A stretch of 64,000 nt of DNA from CAYRHJ01 sp964424105. Its GTDB lineage: Bacteria; Planctomycetota; Phycisphaerae; UBA1845. Positions within the stretch are counted from its first letter, which is position 1. Every line of letters starts with the position of its first letter. The stretch spans positions 108,706 through 172,705 of the forward strand of contig CAYRHJ010000026.1 in assembly GCA_964424105.1 (NCBI GenBank), written 5' to 3'. The notes beneath the pieces are model-generated. The model did no database searches and was not told the DNA's origin. It saw only the letters and a list, made by a program, of their open reading frames with translations. This document shows positions 16,782 through 23,914 of the stretch, piece after piece. Position numbers and translations under genes: made by a program.

Positions 16782-18233
16782 TCACCCCACGCTGCCTTCC
16801 AAACTCACTTCCAGCAGCTTCTGCGCTTCCACCGCAAACTCCATGGGCAGTTCGCGGAAGACCTCCTTGCAAAACCCGTTGACGATCATGGACACCGCGT
16901 CTTCAGTCGCGATTCCTCGCTGGTTGCAATAAAAGAGCTGGTCTTCGCCGATCTTGGACGTCGACGCCTCGTGCTCCATGTGGGCTGTGCTGTTCTTGAC
17001 CTCGATATACGGAAACGTATGCGCCCCGCACTTGTCGCCGATCAGCATGGAATCGCACTGCGTATAATTCCTCGCCTGCGACGCGCCCTTGTTGATCTTG
17101 ACCATCCCGCGATACGTGTTCTGTCCGAACCCCGCCGAGATGCCCTTCGACACGATCGTGCTCCGCGTGTTCTTGCCGATGTGGATCATCTTCGTGCCCG
17201 TGTCCGCCTGCTGGCGATTGTTCGTCAATGCCACCGAATAGAACTCGCCCACCGAGTCGTCGCCTTGCAGTATACAGCTCGGATATTTCCACGTGATGGC
17301 CGAACCCGTCTCCACCTGCGTCCAGGAGATGTGCGAACGGGCGCCGGCACACTTGCCCCGCTTGGTCACGAAATTGTATATCCCGCCCTTGCCGTCCTTG
17401 TCGCCCGGATACCAATTCTGAATCGTCGAATACTTGATCGTCGCGCTCTCGTGCGCCACCAGCTCCACCACCGCCGCGTGCAACTGGTTCTCGTCACGCA
17501 TCGGCGCGGTGCACCCTTCCAGATAGCTAACGTAGGCTCCCTCGTCCGCGATGATCAGCGTTCGCTCGAATTGTCCGGTGGACAGGGCATTGATGCGGAA
17601 ATACGTCGATAGCTCCATCGGGCAACGCACCCCCTTGGGCACGTAAACGAACGACCCGTCCGAAAACACAGCCGAGTTCAGCGTCGCGAAGAAGTTATCC
17701 GAATAGGGAACCACCGAGCCGAGATACTTCTGAATCAACTCGGGATGCTCATGTACCGCCTCGGAAAACGAGCAGAATATAATCCCGATCTCGCTAAGCT
17801 TCTTCTTAAACGTCGTCGCCACCGACACGCTGTCGAACACCGCGTCCACCGCCACGCCAGCCAGGATCGCCTGCTCCTGTAGCGGGATGCCCAGCTTGTT
17901 GTACGTCTCCAAAAGCTTGGGATCGATCTCCTCCAGGCTCTTGGGGCGATCCTTGTCCTGCTTGGGCGCGGAGTAATAGATAATCTTCTGGTAATCGATC
18001 GGCGCGATCTTCAGATTAGCCCAAGTCGGCTGAGTCATGGTCAGCCAATGCCGATACGCCTGAAGCCGCCAGTCCAACATGAACGTCGGCTCCTCCTTCT
18101 TGGCTGATATGAACCGGATGGTCTCTTCGTTCAGTCCAGGAGGCGCGCTGTCCGACTCGATGTCCGTGTAGAACCCGTACTTGTATTCACTGTTAGCCCA
18201 TCGATCGATGGTGCTCGTCGTCGCGGACGGCAT
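16782..18233 (-). CDS. sufB: Fe-S cluster assembly protein SufB
   Basis: 483-residue core scaffold subunit of SufBC2D. The highly conserved stretches are YKYGFYTDIESD, FSEAVHEHPELI, VYVPKGVRCP, EGCTAPMRDENQLHAAVVEL, RGKCAGARSHISWTQ and NYTQCDSMLIGDKCGAHTFP, with the acceptor cysteine in the last. The ATG at 18231-18233 has AGAGGAG about 9 nt upstream, and a further-upstream TTG is unnecessary. The 243 bp before it, up to sufA, contain a near-perfect palindrome (AGCCCCAACGAA facing TTCGTGGGCT at 18253-18276) and no gene. Confidence 0.97.
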   Translation of the reverse strand: MPSATTSTIDRWANSEYKYGFYTDIESDSAPPGLNEETIRFISAKKEEPTFMLDWRLQAYRHWLTMTQPTWANLKIAPIDYQKIIYYSAPKQDKDRPKSLEEIDPKLLETYNKLGIPLQEQAILAGVAVDAVFDSVSVATTFKKKLSEIGIIFCSFSEAVHEHPELIQKYLGSVVPYSDNFFATLNSAVFSDGSFVYVPKGVRCPMELSTYFRINALSTGQFERTLIIADEGAYVSYLEGCTAPMRDENQLHAAVVELVAHESATIKYSTIQNWYPGDKDGKGGIYNFVTKRGKCAGARSHISWTQVETGSAITWKYPSCILQGDDSVGEFYSVALTNNRQQADTGTKMIHIGKNTRSTIVSKGISAGFGQNTYRGMVKINKGASQARNYTQCDSMLIGDKCGAHTFPYIEVKNSTAHMEHEASTSKIGEDQLFYCNQRGIATEDAVSMIVNGFCKEVFRELPMEFAVEAQKLLEVSLEGSVG

Positions 18234-18476
18234 AGATTTATTCTCCTCTTTAAGCCCCAACGAATCTTCGTGGGCTAACTTTCATCGACGTCCTGCCGGC
18301 CACGCGCTCGACCCGATCTACAACCAGGTGAACCGCCAACGTGAGTTCACGCGGCCACCCGCACGCCCGCCCGCACAAGATCAGCATTATTCATTCATGC
18401 GTCGAAAACGCGGCCAGCGTTTTCTGGTCGCCTGGCTTGATTCCGCAAAAAGCTCGTCCCCACCCTCGCGACGGCG

Positions 18477-18830
18477 CTAGGCCGAAAAGCTACTCCCGCA
18501 GCCGCACGACGACGTGGCATTGGGGTTGCTAAACACGAACCCCCGCCCCATGATCTCGTCCTTGAAATCCACCGTCGTCCCGTTCAGGTACAAAAAGCTT
18601 TTCGGATCGCAGATCACTTCCACGCCGTGCAGTTCCCACGATTCATCTTCCTCACGCTTAGACTCCGTTAGGTCCAGCGAATAACTGAATCCGCTGCAAC
18701 CGCCGCCCTTGACGCCCACCCGGAGATACAGCTTCTGCGGACTGTCGCCGTTCGTCTTAGCGGATGAGCTTTGCTCCTCGATGATCTTGCTCACTTCCTT
18801 CGCCGCCAATTCCGTCAAATTGATTGCCAT
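18477..18830 (-). CDS. sufA: A-type Fe-S carrier SufA (HesB/IscA family)
   Basis: 117 residues. A-type carriers receive clusters from SufBCD and deliver them to apoproteins. The three canonical cysteines are C45 in GGGCSGFSYSL and the C109/C111 pair in SSCGCGSSF. An additional Cys (VICDPKSF, C74) is not conserved in the family. A nonconserved Ser/Lys loop (SSSAKTNGDSPQ) lengthens the N-terminal part. It lies 12 bp after the Rrf2 regulator and starts the structural part of the operon. Confidence 0.95.
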   Translation of the reverse strand: MAINLTELAAKEVSKIIEEQSSSAKTNGDSPQKLYLRVGVKGGGCSGFSYSLDLTESKREEDESWELHGVEVICDPKSFLYLNGTTVDFKDEIMGRGFVFSNPNATSSCGCGSSFSA

Positions 18831-18842
18831 CGTTTTCGCTCC

Positions 18843-19391
18843 CTAAACGTATTTAGCCACAATTCCACTCGTCCGGATCAACGGGACGACAGACCCCAGC
18901 GCGCCTTCGGGCATCTCTCGGTCTTGCTTCGCCAATGCCAATTCAAGTTTCACTGGAATATCGTTGGCCACGATCTGATCCAGTGTAACTTGGCTCAAAA
19001 ACGACCGCAGCAGATTATGAACCCGTCGAATCGGCGCTTTGATCGCACAATTAGGCTCCAAATCGCACCGCCGCAACTCGTCATTGACCGCCGAACCCTC
19101 CTGTAAATCCGGGCAGCACAGCGTCAAACGAACAGGCCCTTCCACCGCCTCGATCACGTCCGTCAGCGAAATCTCCGCCGGCGGTCGAGCCAGACCAAAT
19201 CCGCCATTGGCCCCTCGTACCGATCGCACCAGCCCGGCATGGCCCAACTGGTTCAATATGTTCATCAACACAGGCAACGGAAGGTCAAGGTGGAAAGACA
19301 GCTTCCGAGCGCTCATCCGCCCCGCCCCGCTCGTAGCCATGTGCGTCAATGCGACCAGCGCATAGTCCGTTTTTCGAGTCAGCGACAGCAC
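18843..19391 (-). CDS. Rrf2-family Fe-S-sensing regulator of the suf operon (SufR/IscR type)
   Basis: 182 residues. N-terminal winged helix MLSLTRKTDYALVALTHMAT with the family turn SVRGANGGFGLARPP. Cysteines C92, C93, C109 and C115 form an IscR-like cluster-binding loop, so it should repress suf when its [2Fe-2S] cluster is intact. The start is a GTG at 19389-19391 preceded by GGAAGGA. It begins exactly with the family's usual SLTRKTDYA sequence. The 60-residue C-terminal extension is longer than in IscR. First gene of the operon; promoter and palindromes are annotated separately. Confidence 0.92.
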   Translation of the reverse strand: MLSLTRKTDYALVALTHMATSGAGRMSARKLSFHLDLPLPVLMNILNQLGHAGLVRSVRGANGGFGLARPPAEISLTDVIEAVEGPVRLTLCCPDLQEGSAVNDELRRCDLEPNCAIKAPIRRVHNLLRSFLSQVTLDQIVANDIPVKLELALAKQDREMPEGALGSVVPLIRTSGIVAKYV

Positions 19392-19417
19392 AGTTGTCCT
19401 TCCGAATTTCCCATCAT
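19379..19417 (-). CDS. Possible 12-codon leader peptide MMGNSEGQLCCR overlapping the regulator start
   Basis: Read on the minus strand, GGAGG (19422-19426) stands 4 and 7 nt before two adjacent ATGs (19417, 19414). That frame runs 12 codons to TGA and ends Cys-Cys-Arg. The GTG start of the Rrf2 gene lies inside its Leu-Cys codons in another frame. Its ribosome binding site is better than that of the regulator. A Cys-Cys pair in a leader ahead of a cysteine-desulfurase operon invites a cysteine-responsive attenuation or coupling model, but this is inference. The predicted transcription start lies very close to the GGAGG, which weakens the case. Confidence 0.35.
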   Translation of the reverse strand: MMGNSEGQLCCR

Positions 19418-19433
19418 TGCGCCTCCAAATAGA

Positions 19434-19462
19434 TATATAAGACCAAATCGGTGAGCTTTCAA
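19434..19462 (-). promoter_or_regulatory. Predicted sigma70-type promoter of the suf operon
   Basis: On the minus strand TTGAAA (19457-19462) and TATATA (19434-19439) are separated by exactly 17 nt. Both hexamers are near consensus and transcription would start near 19427, about 36 nt before the regulator's GTG. Confidence 0.7.
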
Positions 19463-19501
19463 GATGGAATCATCACAAATTTGGTCTGAATTCCAATTCA
19501 G
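19440..19501. promoter_or_regulatory. Operator candidates around the suf promoter
   Basis: A perfect 9-bp inverted repeat, AGACCAAAT (19440-19448) and ATTTGGTCT (19479-19487), brackets the -35 box. One arm fills the spacer next to the -10. A separate 16-bp palindrome CTGAATTCCAATTCAG covers 19486-19501, upstream of the -35. Either could be the site where the Rrf2 regulator binds its own promoter. Confidence 0.5.
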
Positions 19502-19610
19502 GACGCTAACGCGACAGTTATCGTGTTAAAATTTAATAAATAGCGTGTAAATGATGTCGCGGCCTGGCGTTGAACCGACAATCAGTGTCGCCCACCCGCA
19601 CGACCTGATG

Positions 19611-20693
19611 TTACTCGATCGTAAGCGAAGGCGCCGTTGACGGCTGAAGATTTCGCACGCTGATTTGACCGGCGGTCGCTTTCGCCACAGCCTCAATCGA
19701 TCGAGCCAGTTCCTGCTCGCCCTTGGTGAACGCCTGATCGAGGGTGCCGGCATCTGCGAATTTTCGCAGGTTCGCGTTCAGCGGGATCGCTCCCAAAAAC
19801 GGCGTATCCAGCTCCCTGGCTGCCACCTCCGCGCCCCCATGATCGAAAATCTCGTCGCGATGGCCACATTTCGGGCAAATGTAGTAGCTCATGTTCTCGA
19901 TGATTCCCAGGCTGGGGACATTAAGCTGCCGGTACATCATGATCGCTCGTCGGGCGTCCAACAGGGCCAAATCCTGCGGCGTGCACACCACCACCGATCC
20001 GGTCATGGGCAGCGATTGCGCCAGTGTCAGCGGCACGTCACCCGTGCCCGGGGGCAGATCGACGATCAAATAGTCCAGCGCTCCCCATGCGACCTGCTCC
20101 AGAAATTGCTTCACCACGCCGTGCACCATCGGTCCCCGCCAAATCAGCGGCTTGTCATGTTCGACCATGAAACCGATGCTCATCACCTTGACGTTGCCGG
20201 CTTGGATGGGCAGGATCATCTCGCCCTCAACCTGCGGCTTAGCCCCATCCACGCCCATCAACGTAGGGATCGACGGCCCGTAGACGTCGGCATCCATCAG
20301 GCCGACGCTGGCGCCTTCCCGATCAAGGGCCACCGCCAACAACGCCGCCACCGTGCTCTTACCCACGCCGCCCTTGCCCGCACCCACCGCAAACACGTTT
20401 TTCACACCGGGCAGGACGTTCCTCGGCATCGACGAACCCCGCACCGTTCCGCTGAATTCCACTTCGATGTGCGTCACGCCGGGCAGCGTTTCTAACGCAG
20501 CCTTGGTGTCCTTGGAAATCTGGTCTTTCAACGGGCAGGCGGGCGTGGTCAGCTCCACGTGGACCAGAATCCGCCCGCCGTCGATGCTCACGTTCTTGAT
20601 CATTTTCAGCGACACCAGGTCCTTGTGAAGCTCCGGGTCCATGACCGTACGGAGTCGTTCCATGACGGCGTCGCGCGTGGGTGATTGCATCAT
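19611..20693 (-). CDS. mrp: Mrp/ApbC-family Fe-S carrier P-loop ATPase
   Basis: 360 residues. Cytoplasmic NTPase that binds and transfers [4Fe-4S] clusters. The N-terminal MIP18/DUF59 domain (about 1-90: VMDPELHKDLVSLKMIKN, TTPACPLKDQI) is fused to a ParA-like domain with deviant Walker A GKGGVGKST (about 106-114), MDADVYGPSIPTLMG, VDLPPGTGDVPLT and the cluster-binding CPKC in YYICPKCGH. The start was taken at the first of two adjacent ATGs (20691-20693). The gene lies upstream of sufR in the same direction but behind 219 bp that contain the suf promoter, so it is probably a separate transcript with a related job. Confidence 0.93.
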   Translation of the reverse strand: MMQSPTRDAVMERLRTVMDPELHKDLVSLKMIKNVSIDGGRILVHVELTTPACPLKDQISKDTKAALETLPGVTHIEVEFSGTVRGSSMPRNVLPGVKNVFAVGAGKGGVGKSTVAALLAVALDREGASVGLMDADVYGPSIPTLMGVDGAKPQVEGEMILPIQAGNVKVMSIGFMVEHDKPLIWRGPMVHGVVKQFLEQVAWGALDYLIVDLPPGTGDVPLTLAQSLPMTGSVVVCTPQDLALLDARRAIMMYRQLNVPSLGIIENMSYYICPKCGHRDEIFDHGGAEVAARELDTPFLGAIPLNANLRKFADAGTLDQAFTKGEQELARSIEAVAKATAGQISVRNLQPSTAPSLTIE

Positions 20694-20908
20694 CAAGATT
20701 CCAGGGAGTCCAACTCTACATGCCAAAATCATACCGGTCCCGCAAACCCGTTATAGCAGAACACGCCACTTTTTCCACAGGCCTGCTGGGGTCATTCGCG
20801 CGGGGAGGGCTCCTCCATGAACTGCATGTACTGGTTGATCGGGCGTCAGGAATGTGATATCATCGGGCTTGACGTAAGTCTTGACACGACTTGGAGCCGA
20901 GATACCAC

Positions 20909-21769
20909 ATGAATCCCATTCTCCCCGGAGCCATCGTGGCATTTCTTTGCTTTGCTGGGTCTTCCCCCACCGCAGACGACAATAAGACCGCGGAGAAACT
21001 TCGCGCTGCCTTGCACAAGGCGAACCGCCTCCTGGTAAATATCGCAGAAGCCGACGGTACTGCGGCGGAAACTATCCGGCATTCCAGGGTGTTTCAGGAG
21101 CCGCTGAAGGTGACTTTGAACGTGACCACGGTCAAGAACAACGACTGCGGTTGCCTCGTGGCCACCGGAAATCTCAGCGTCCGTCGCGGTCCTCCCGACC
21201 GTTACCGCACCCAAGACGAACAGCGGGAGACTGTAGAGATGGCTCAGAAAATGAGAAGACTCCGTTCGTTAAGAGCCCGGAAGTTGGGTGACATGAAACG
21301 CCGAAAAGCCGGGTGGGAATGGATTCGCCAATCGAAAATGGAGTTCGACAAGCGTATTGATCAGCTCCAGCGCGATCAGCAGCATAGGTACTTGCAGATT
21401 GACGCGTCGGTTGAAGAGCGAAGGACGGTAAGCGAGTCCGTTTCGGTTATGGTCGTCGTCCCCGCCAATTTGGCGCAAGGCGTAGACACAGCGAAACTCC
21501 TGTCGAAGATCCGCGTTGAATTCGTTGGGCTTGTTCGCAACTTCGAAGTAGCTCACGAACCCGAGCAGGTAGAAGCCAGCCAATTACGGATTGAGAAGGT
21601 GTACATGGAGGCGATTCGCTTTGACGACGAAGTTGCATCTGACGACACTGACGACACTGACGACACTGACGACGTTGCCGACGCTGAAGTCGTTGTCGAC
21701 GTTCAGGAAATCGGGGATTCGGAGGACCTCGCGAACGCTGACGAGAGTGACGATGAGGACGCACCCTGA
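20909..21769 (+). CDS. Secreted Asp-tailed protein of unknown function
   Basis: 286 residues from the ATG at 20909. The N-terminus NPILPGAIVAFLCFAGSSPTA looks like a short signal peptide. The middle is rich in Arg/Lys/Glu and Gln (about residues 105-165) and probably helical. Residues about 170-215 contain VSVMVVVPANLAQGVDTAKL. The C-terminal 55 residues are strongly acidic with a tandem Asp-Asp-Thr stretch encoded by a 9-bp repeat. I recognise no family. It is divergent from mrp. A GGAG lies 13 nt before the ATG, a weak site. Confidence 0.55.
   Translation: MNPILPGAIVAFLCFAGSSPTADDNKTAEKLRAALHKANRLLVNIAEADGTAAETIRHSRVFQEPLKVTLNVTTVKNNDCGCLVATGNLSVRRGPPDRYRTQDEQRETVEMAQKMRRLRSLRARKLGDMKRRKAGWEWIRQSKMEFDKRIDQLQRDQQHRYLQIDASVEERRTVSESVSVMVVVPANLAQGVDTAKLLSKIRVEFVGLVRNFEVAHEPEQVEASQLRIEKVYMEAIRFDDEVASDDTDDTDDTDDVADAEVVVDVQEIGDSEDLANADESDDEDAP
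21641..21676 (+). repeat. 9-bp tandem repeat coding for Asp-Asp-Thr
   Basis: Four head-to-tail units of GACGACACT, the last one altered to GACGACGTT. Because the unit is a multiple of three, slippage would change protein length but not frame. Confidence 0.85.
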
Positions 21770-21848
21770 CATGAAGTGTCTTGCGTCTCCAGACTACTAT
21801 AGGTACGCCTAACGCGGTCACAACACTACGACCGGAGAGCGGTGAATC

Positions 21849-22184
21849 ATGACCCAATTGGCTGAACGAGATTGTGTCCCCTGCAAAGGTGGTGTGCCGC
21901 CGTTGTCGCTGGACAAAATCAAGGACCTCCTCACACAATTGGCCGGGGGCTGGTCCATTGAGCAAGGCTGTCACCTGACAAGGACGTTCAAGTTCAAGGA
22001 CTTCGTCGAGGCACTGGCCTTCGTCAATCGCGTAGGGGCCATGGCGGAACAGCAAGGCCACCATCCCGATCTGCACCTGTCCTGGGGACAGGTCGTCGTG
22101 GAAATCTGGACGCACAAGATCAACGGCCTCACCGAATGTGATTTTGTCTTCGCAGCCAAGGTGGACGAGCTGTCCGGCCGATGA
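21849..22184 (+). CDS. phhB: 4a-hydroxytetrahydrobiopterin dehydratase (pterin carbinolamine dehydratase)
   Basis: 111 residues. It dehydrates 4a-hydroxytetrahydropterin during pterin recycling and is also a molybdopterin-related fold. CVPCKGGVPPLS and WSIEQGCHLTRTFKFKDF lead to the active-site signature EQQGHHPDLHLSWGQVVVEI. TECDFVFAAKVD ends the domain. Length and motif spacing are normal. A GGAGAG sequence precedes the ATG by about 8 nt. Phenylalanine hydroxylase, the usual partner, is not in the window; pheA and aroF are, but 37 kb away. Confidence 0.93.
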   Translation: MTQLAERDCVPCKGGVPPLSLDKIKDLLTQLAGGWSIEQGCHLTRTFKFKDFVEALAFVNRVGAMAEQQGHHPDLHLSWGQVVVEIWTHKINGLTECDFVFAAKVDELSGR

Positions 22185-22264
22185 TCCCGGCTGCGAAACG
22201 CGCTCGACAGTCGGCGTGGGCATCCGCTCGTGCCCTCGCCCGCTGCACCGGCTAACATCTCGCC

Positions 22265-23521
22265 GTGTCCGACGTGTCTCCATCGAAACCCATCGATCTG
22301 ATCGTCGTTGGCGGCGGCGCAGCCGGTCTGGCCACCGCTATCTTTACGGCACGTCTGCGGCCCCAATTCAACATCGTCGTGCTCGACGGCGCCCGGAACA
22401 TCGGCGCCAAGATACTCATCTCCGGAGGCGGGCGGTGTAACGTCACGAACGTGTCGGTGACGGCGAACGATTTTTGCGGCGGCAGCCGACACGTCATTCA
22501 ACGAATCCTCAACGCCTTTCCGGTTGGCCAAACGCTGGCGTTCTTCCGCGAAATCGGCGTTGCCCTCCACCCAGAGGAACACGGCAAACTTTTTCCCGAT
22601 ACAAGCTCGGCGCGAACGGTTCTTGAGGCCCTTCTTCGCGAAATCCATCGCCGGCACGTCAACGTTCTCCCCGCGCACCGCGTGTCGGCCATCGAAAAGC
22701 ATCATGACCTTTTTCGCGTGACCACCGAACACGGTACGATGCTCGCTCGACAGGTGGTGTTGGCCACCGGCGGAAGATCGCTTCCCAAGACCGGCAGCGA
22801 TGGCCAAGGATATGACTTCGCCTCGGCGCTGGGTCACTCCATTGTTCCCACTACGCCGGCCTTGGTGGCGCTCAATCTTGCCGGCGACTTTCACGCGGCT
22901 CTGACAGGTATCGCACATGACGTTGTCGTCACCGTCGCCCACGGCGAAGGGCGGCCCATTCGTCATCGGGGTTCGCTGCTTTGGACACACTTTGGAGTCA
23001 GCGGGCCGGTCATTCTGGACGTTTCCCGACACTGGCATCGGGCGGCCATCGAAGCACGAGAAATCGTCCTCTCCGTCAATTTTCTTCCCGATACGGATTT
23101 CACGGCGGCGGAAAAACCGTTTCTCGACGCCGCATCGCAAGCCGCTCGCACTTCGGTCCGCGCCCTGCTTTCAAATCCGCTCCCGGCGCGAGTGGCGGAT
23201 GCCCTGTTGCGGCATCTCAACCTCGATGGGACGATTCCACTGGGTCATTTCCCACGTGACCAACGACGGCGACTGGTCCGCGCGATGATCGACTGGCCGC
23301 TCCCGGTGATGGACAGTCGCGGATATCGATTTGCAGAGGTCACGGCTGGGGGCGTCCCGCTGACCGAGATTCTTCCCGACAGCATGGCATCGCGACGATG
23401 TCCGGGGCTTTTCCTGGTCGGCGAAGTCCTCGACGTTGATGGACGGATCGGCGGTTTCAATTTTCAATGGGCTTGGTCGAGCGCGTGGGTCGCTGCAATT
23501 GGCCTGACCCGCGGTTATTGA
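22265..23521 (+). CDS. BaiN/HI0933-like NAD(P)/FAD-dependent oxidoreductase
   Basis: 418-residue flavoprotein. DLIVVGGGAAGLATAIF is the FAD dinucleotide-binding start. ISGGGRCNVTN (about residues 52-62) and LATGGRSLPKTGSDGQGYDFA are hallmarks of the YhiN/BaiN family. The C-terminal GLFLVGEVLDVDGRIGGFN is the second FAD motif. Family members include bile-acid dehydroxylation flavoproteins, but most have no known substrate, so no specific reaction is assigned. The frame begins with GTG (22265). It lies 80 bp after phhB on the same strand, possibly one unit. Confidence 0.88.
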   Translation: MSDVSPSKPIDLIVVGGGAAGLATAIFTARLRPQFNIVVLDGARNIGAKILISGGGRCNVTNVSVTANDFCGGSRHVIQRILNAFPVGQTLAFFREIGVALHPEEHGKLFPDTSSARTVLEALLREIHRRHVNVLPAHRVSAIEKHHDLFRVTTEHGTMLARQVVLATGGRSLPKTGSDGQGYDFASALGHSIVPTTPALVALNLAGDFHAALTGIAHDVVVTVAHGEGRPIRHRGSLLWTHFGVSGPVILDVSRHWHRAAIEAREIVLSVNFLPDTDFTAAEKPFLDAASQAARTSVRALLSNPLPARVADALLRHLNLDGTIPLGHFPRDQRRRLVRAMIDWPLPVMDSRGYRFAEVTAGGVPLTEILPDSMASRRCPGLFLVGEVLDVDGRIGGFNFQWAWSSAWVAAIGLTRGY

Positions 23522-23914
23522 TCTTGGAACGGTTGAATCACTGATCCGCGACCAAGTCTTTCACGAGCCGCGAGCGCGAAGCGAGCGGTCCCCCGCGTCG
23601 GGTGGCCCACCTCCATTGGAGGTAGGGGAGCCGATGACTTACGCTCCCCGTCATGCCCGCCCATGCCGTCATTCCGGCGAACGCCGGAATCCAGAGGTCC
23701 GGTAGCCCGATAGCGCCTGCTTCGTGAACCCGCCGACCACCGATCGGGTCGGATTCATCCTGTCAATCTTGTAAATCCTGTCAATTTTTGCGCGGGTGCC
23801 CCATCCATCGCGAAGCGATGGGTGGGGTCTCGATGATCGGCATTCGGAGAATTTCGAATACGCAAGCCGACTCCGGGTCCATCATCGCCACTTGTGGCCT
23901 TGTTGCTGATCCCG
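23522..23914. repeat. Intergenic cluster of four repeat types
   Basis: Contains a family A variant (23565-23588), family B copy 3 (23600-23638, with a mutated ATTG loop and GGTAGGGG), and a family C core (23671-23695). A GTCAATCTTGTAAATCCTGT sequence of a type common near genes in related bacteria follows. Next comes a different hairpin with the same shape as family B (CCCCATCCATCGC, GAA, GCGATGGGTGGGG, 23804-23834) and a family D segment (23840-23891). No gene is seen. Six repeat units in under 400 bp suggest a preferred insertion spot. Confidence 0.8.

Noticed and set aside
23522..23914. CRISPR array
   Set aside because: Repeats are of several unrelated kinds with irregular spacing and no equal-length spacers; no cas genes.
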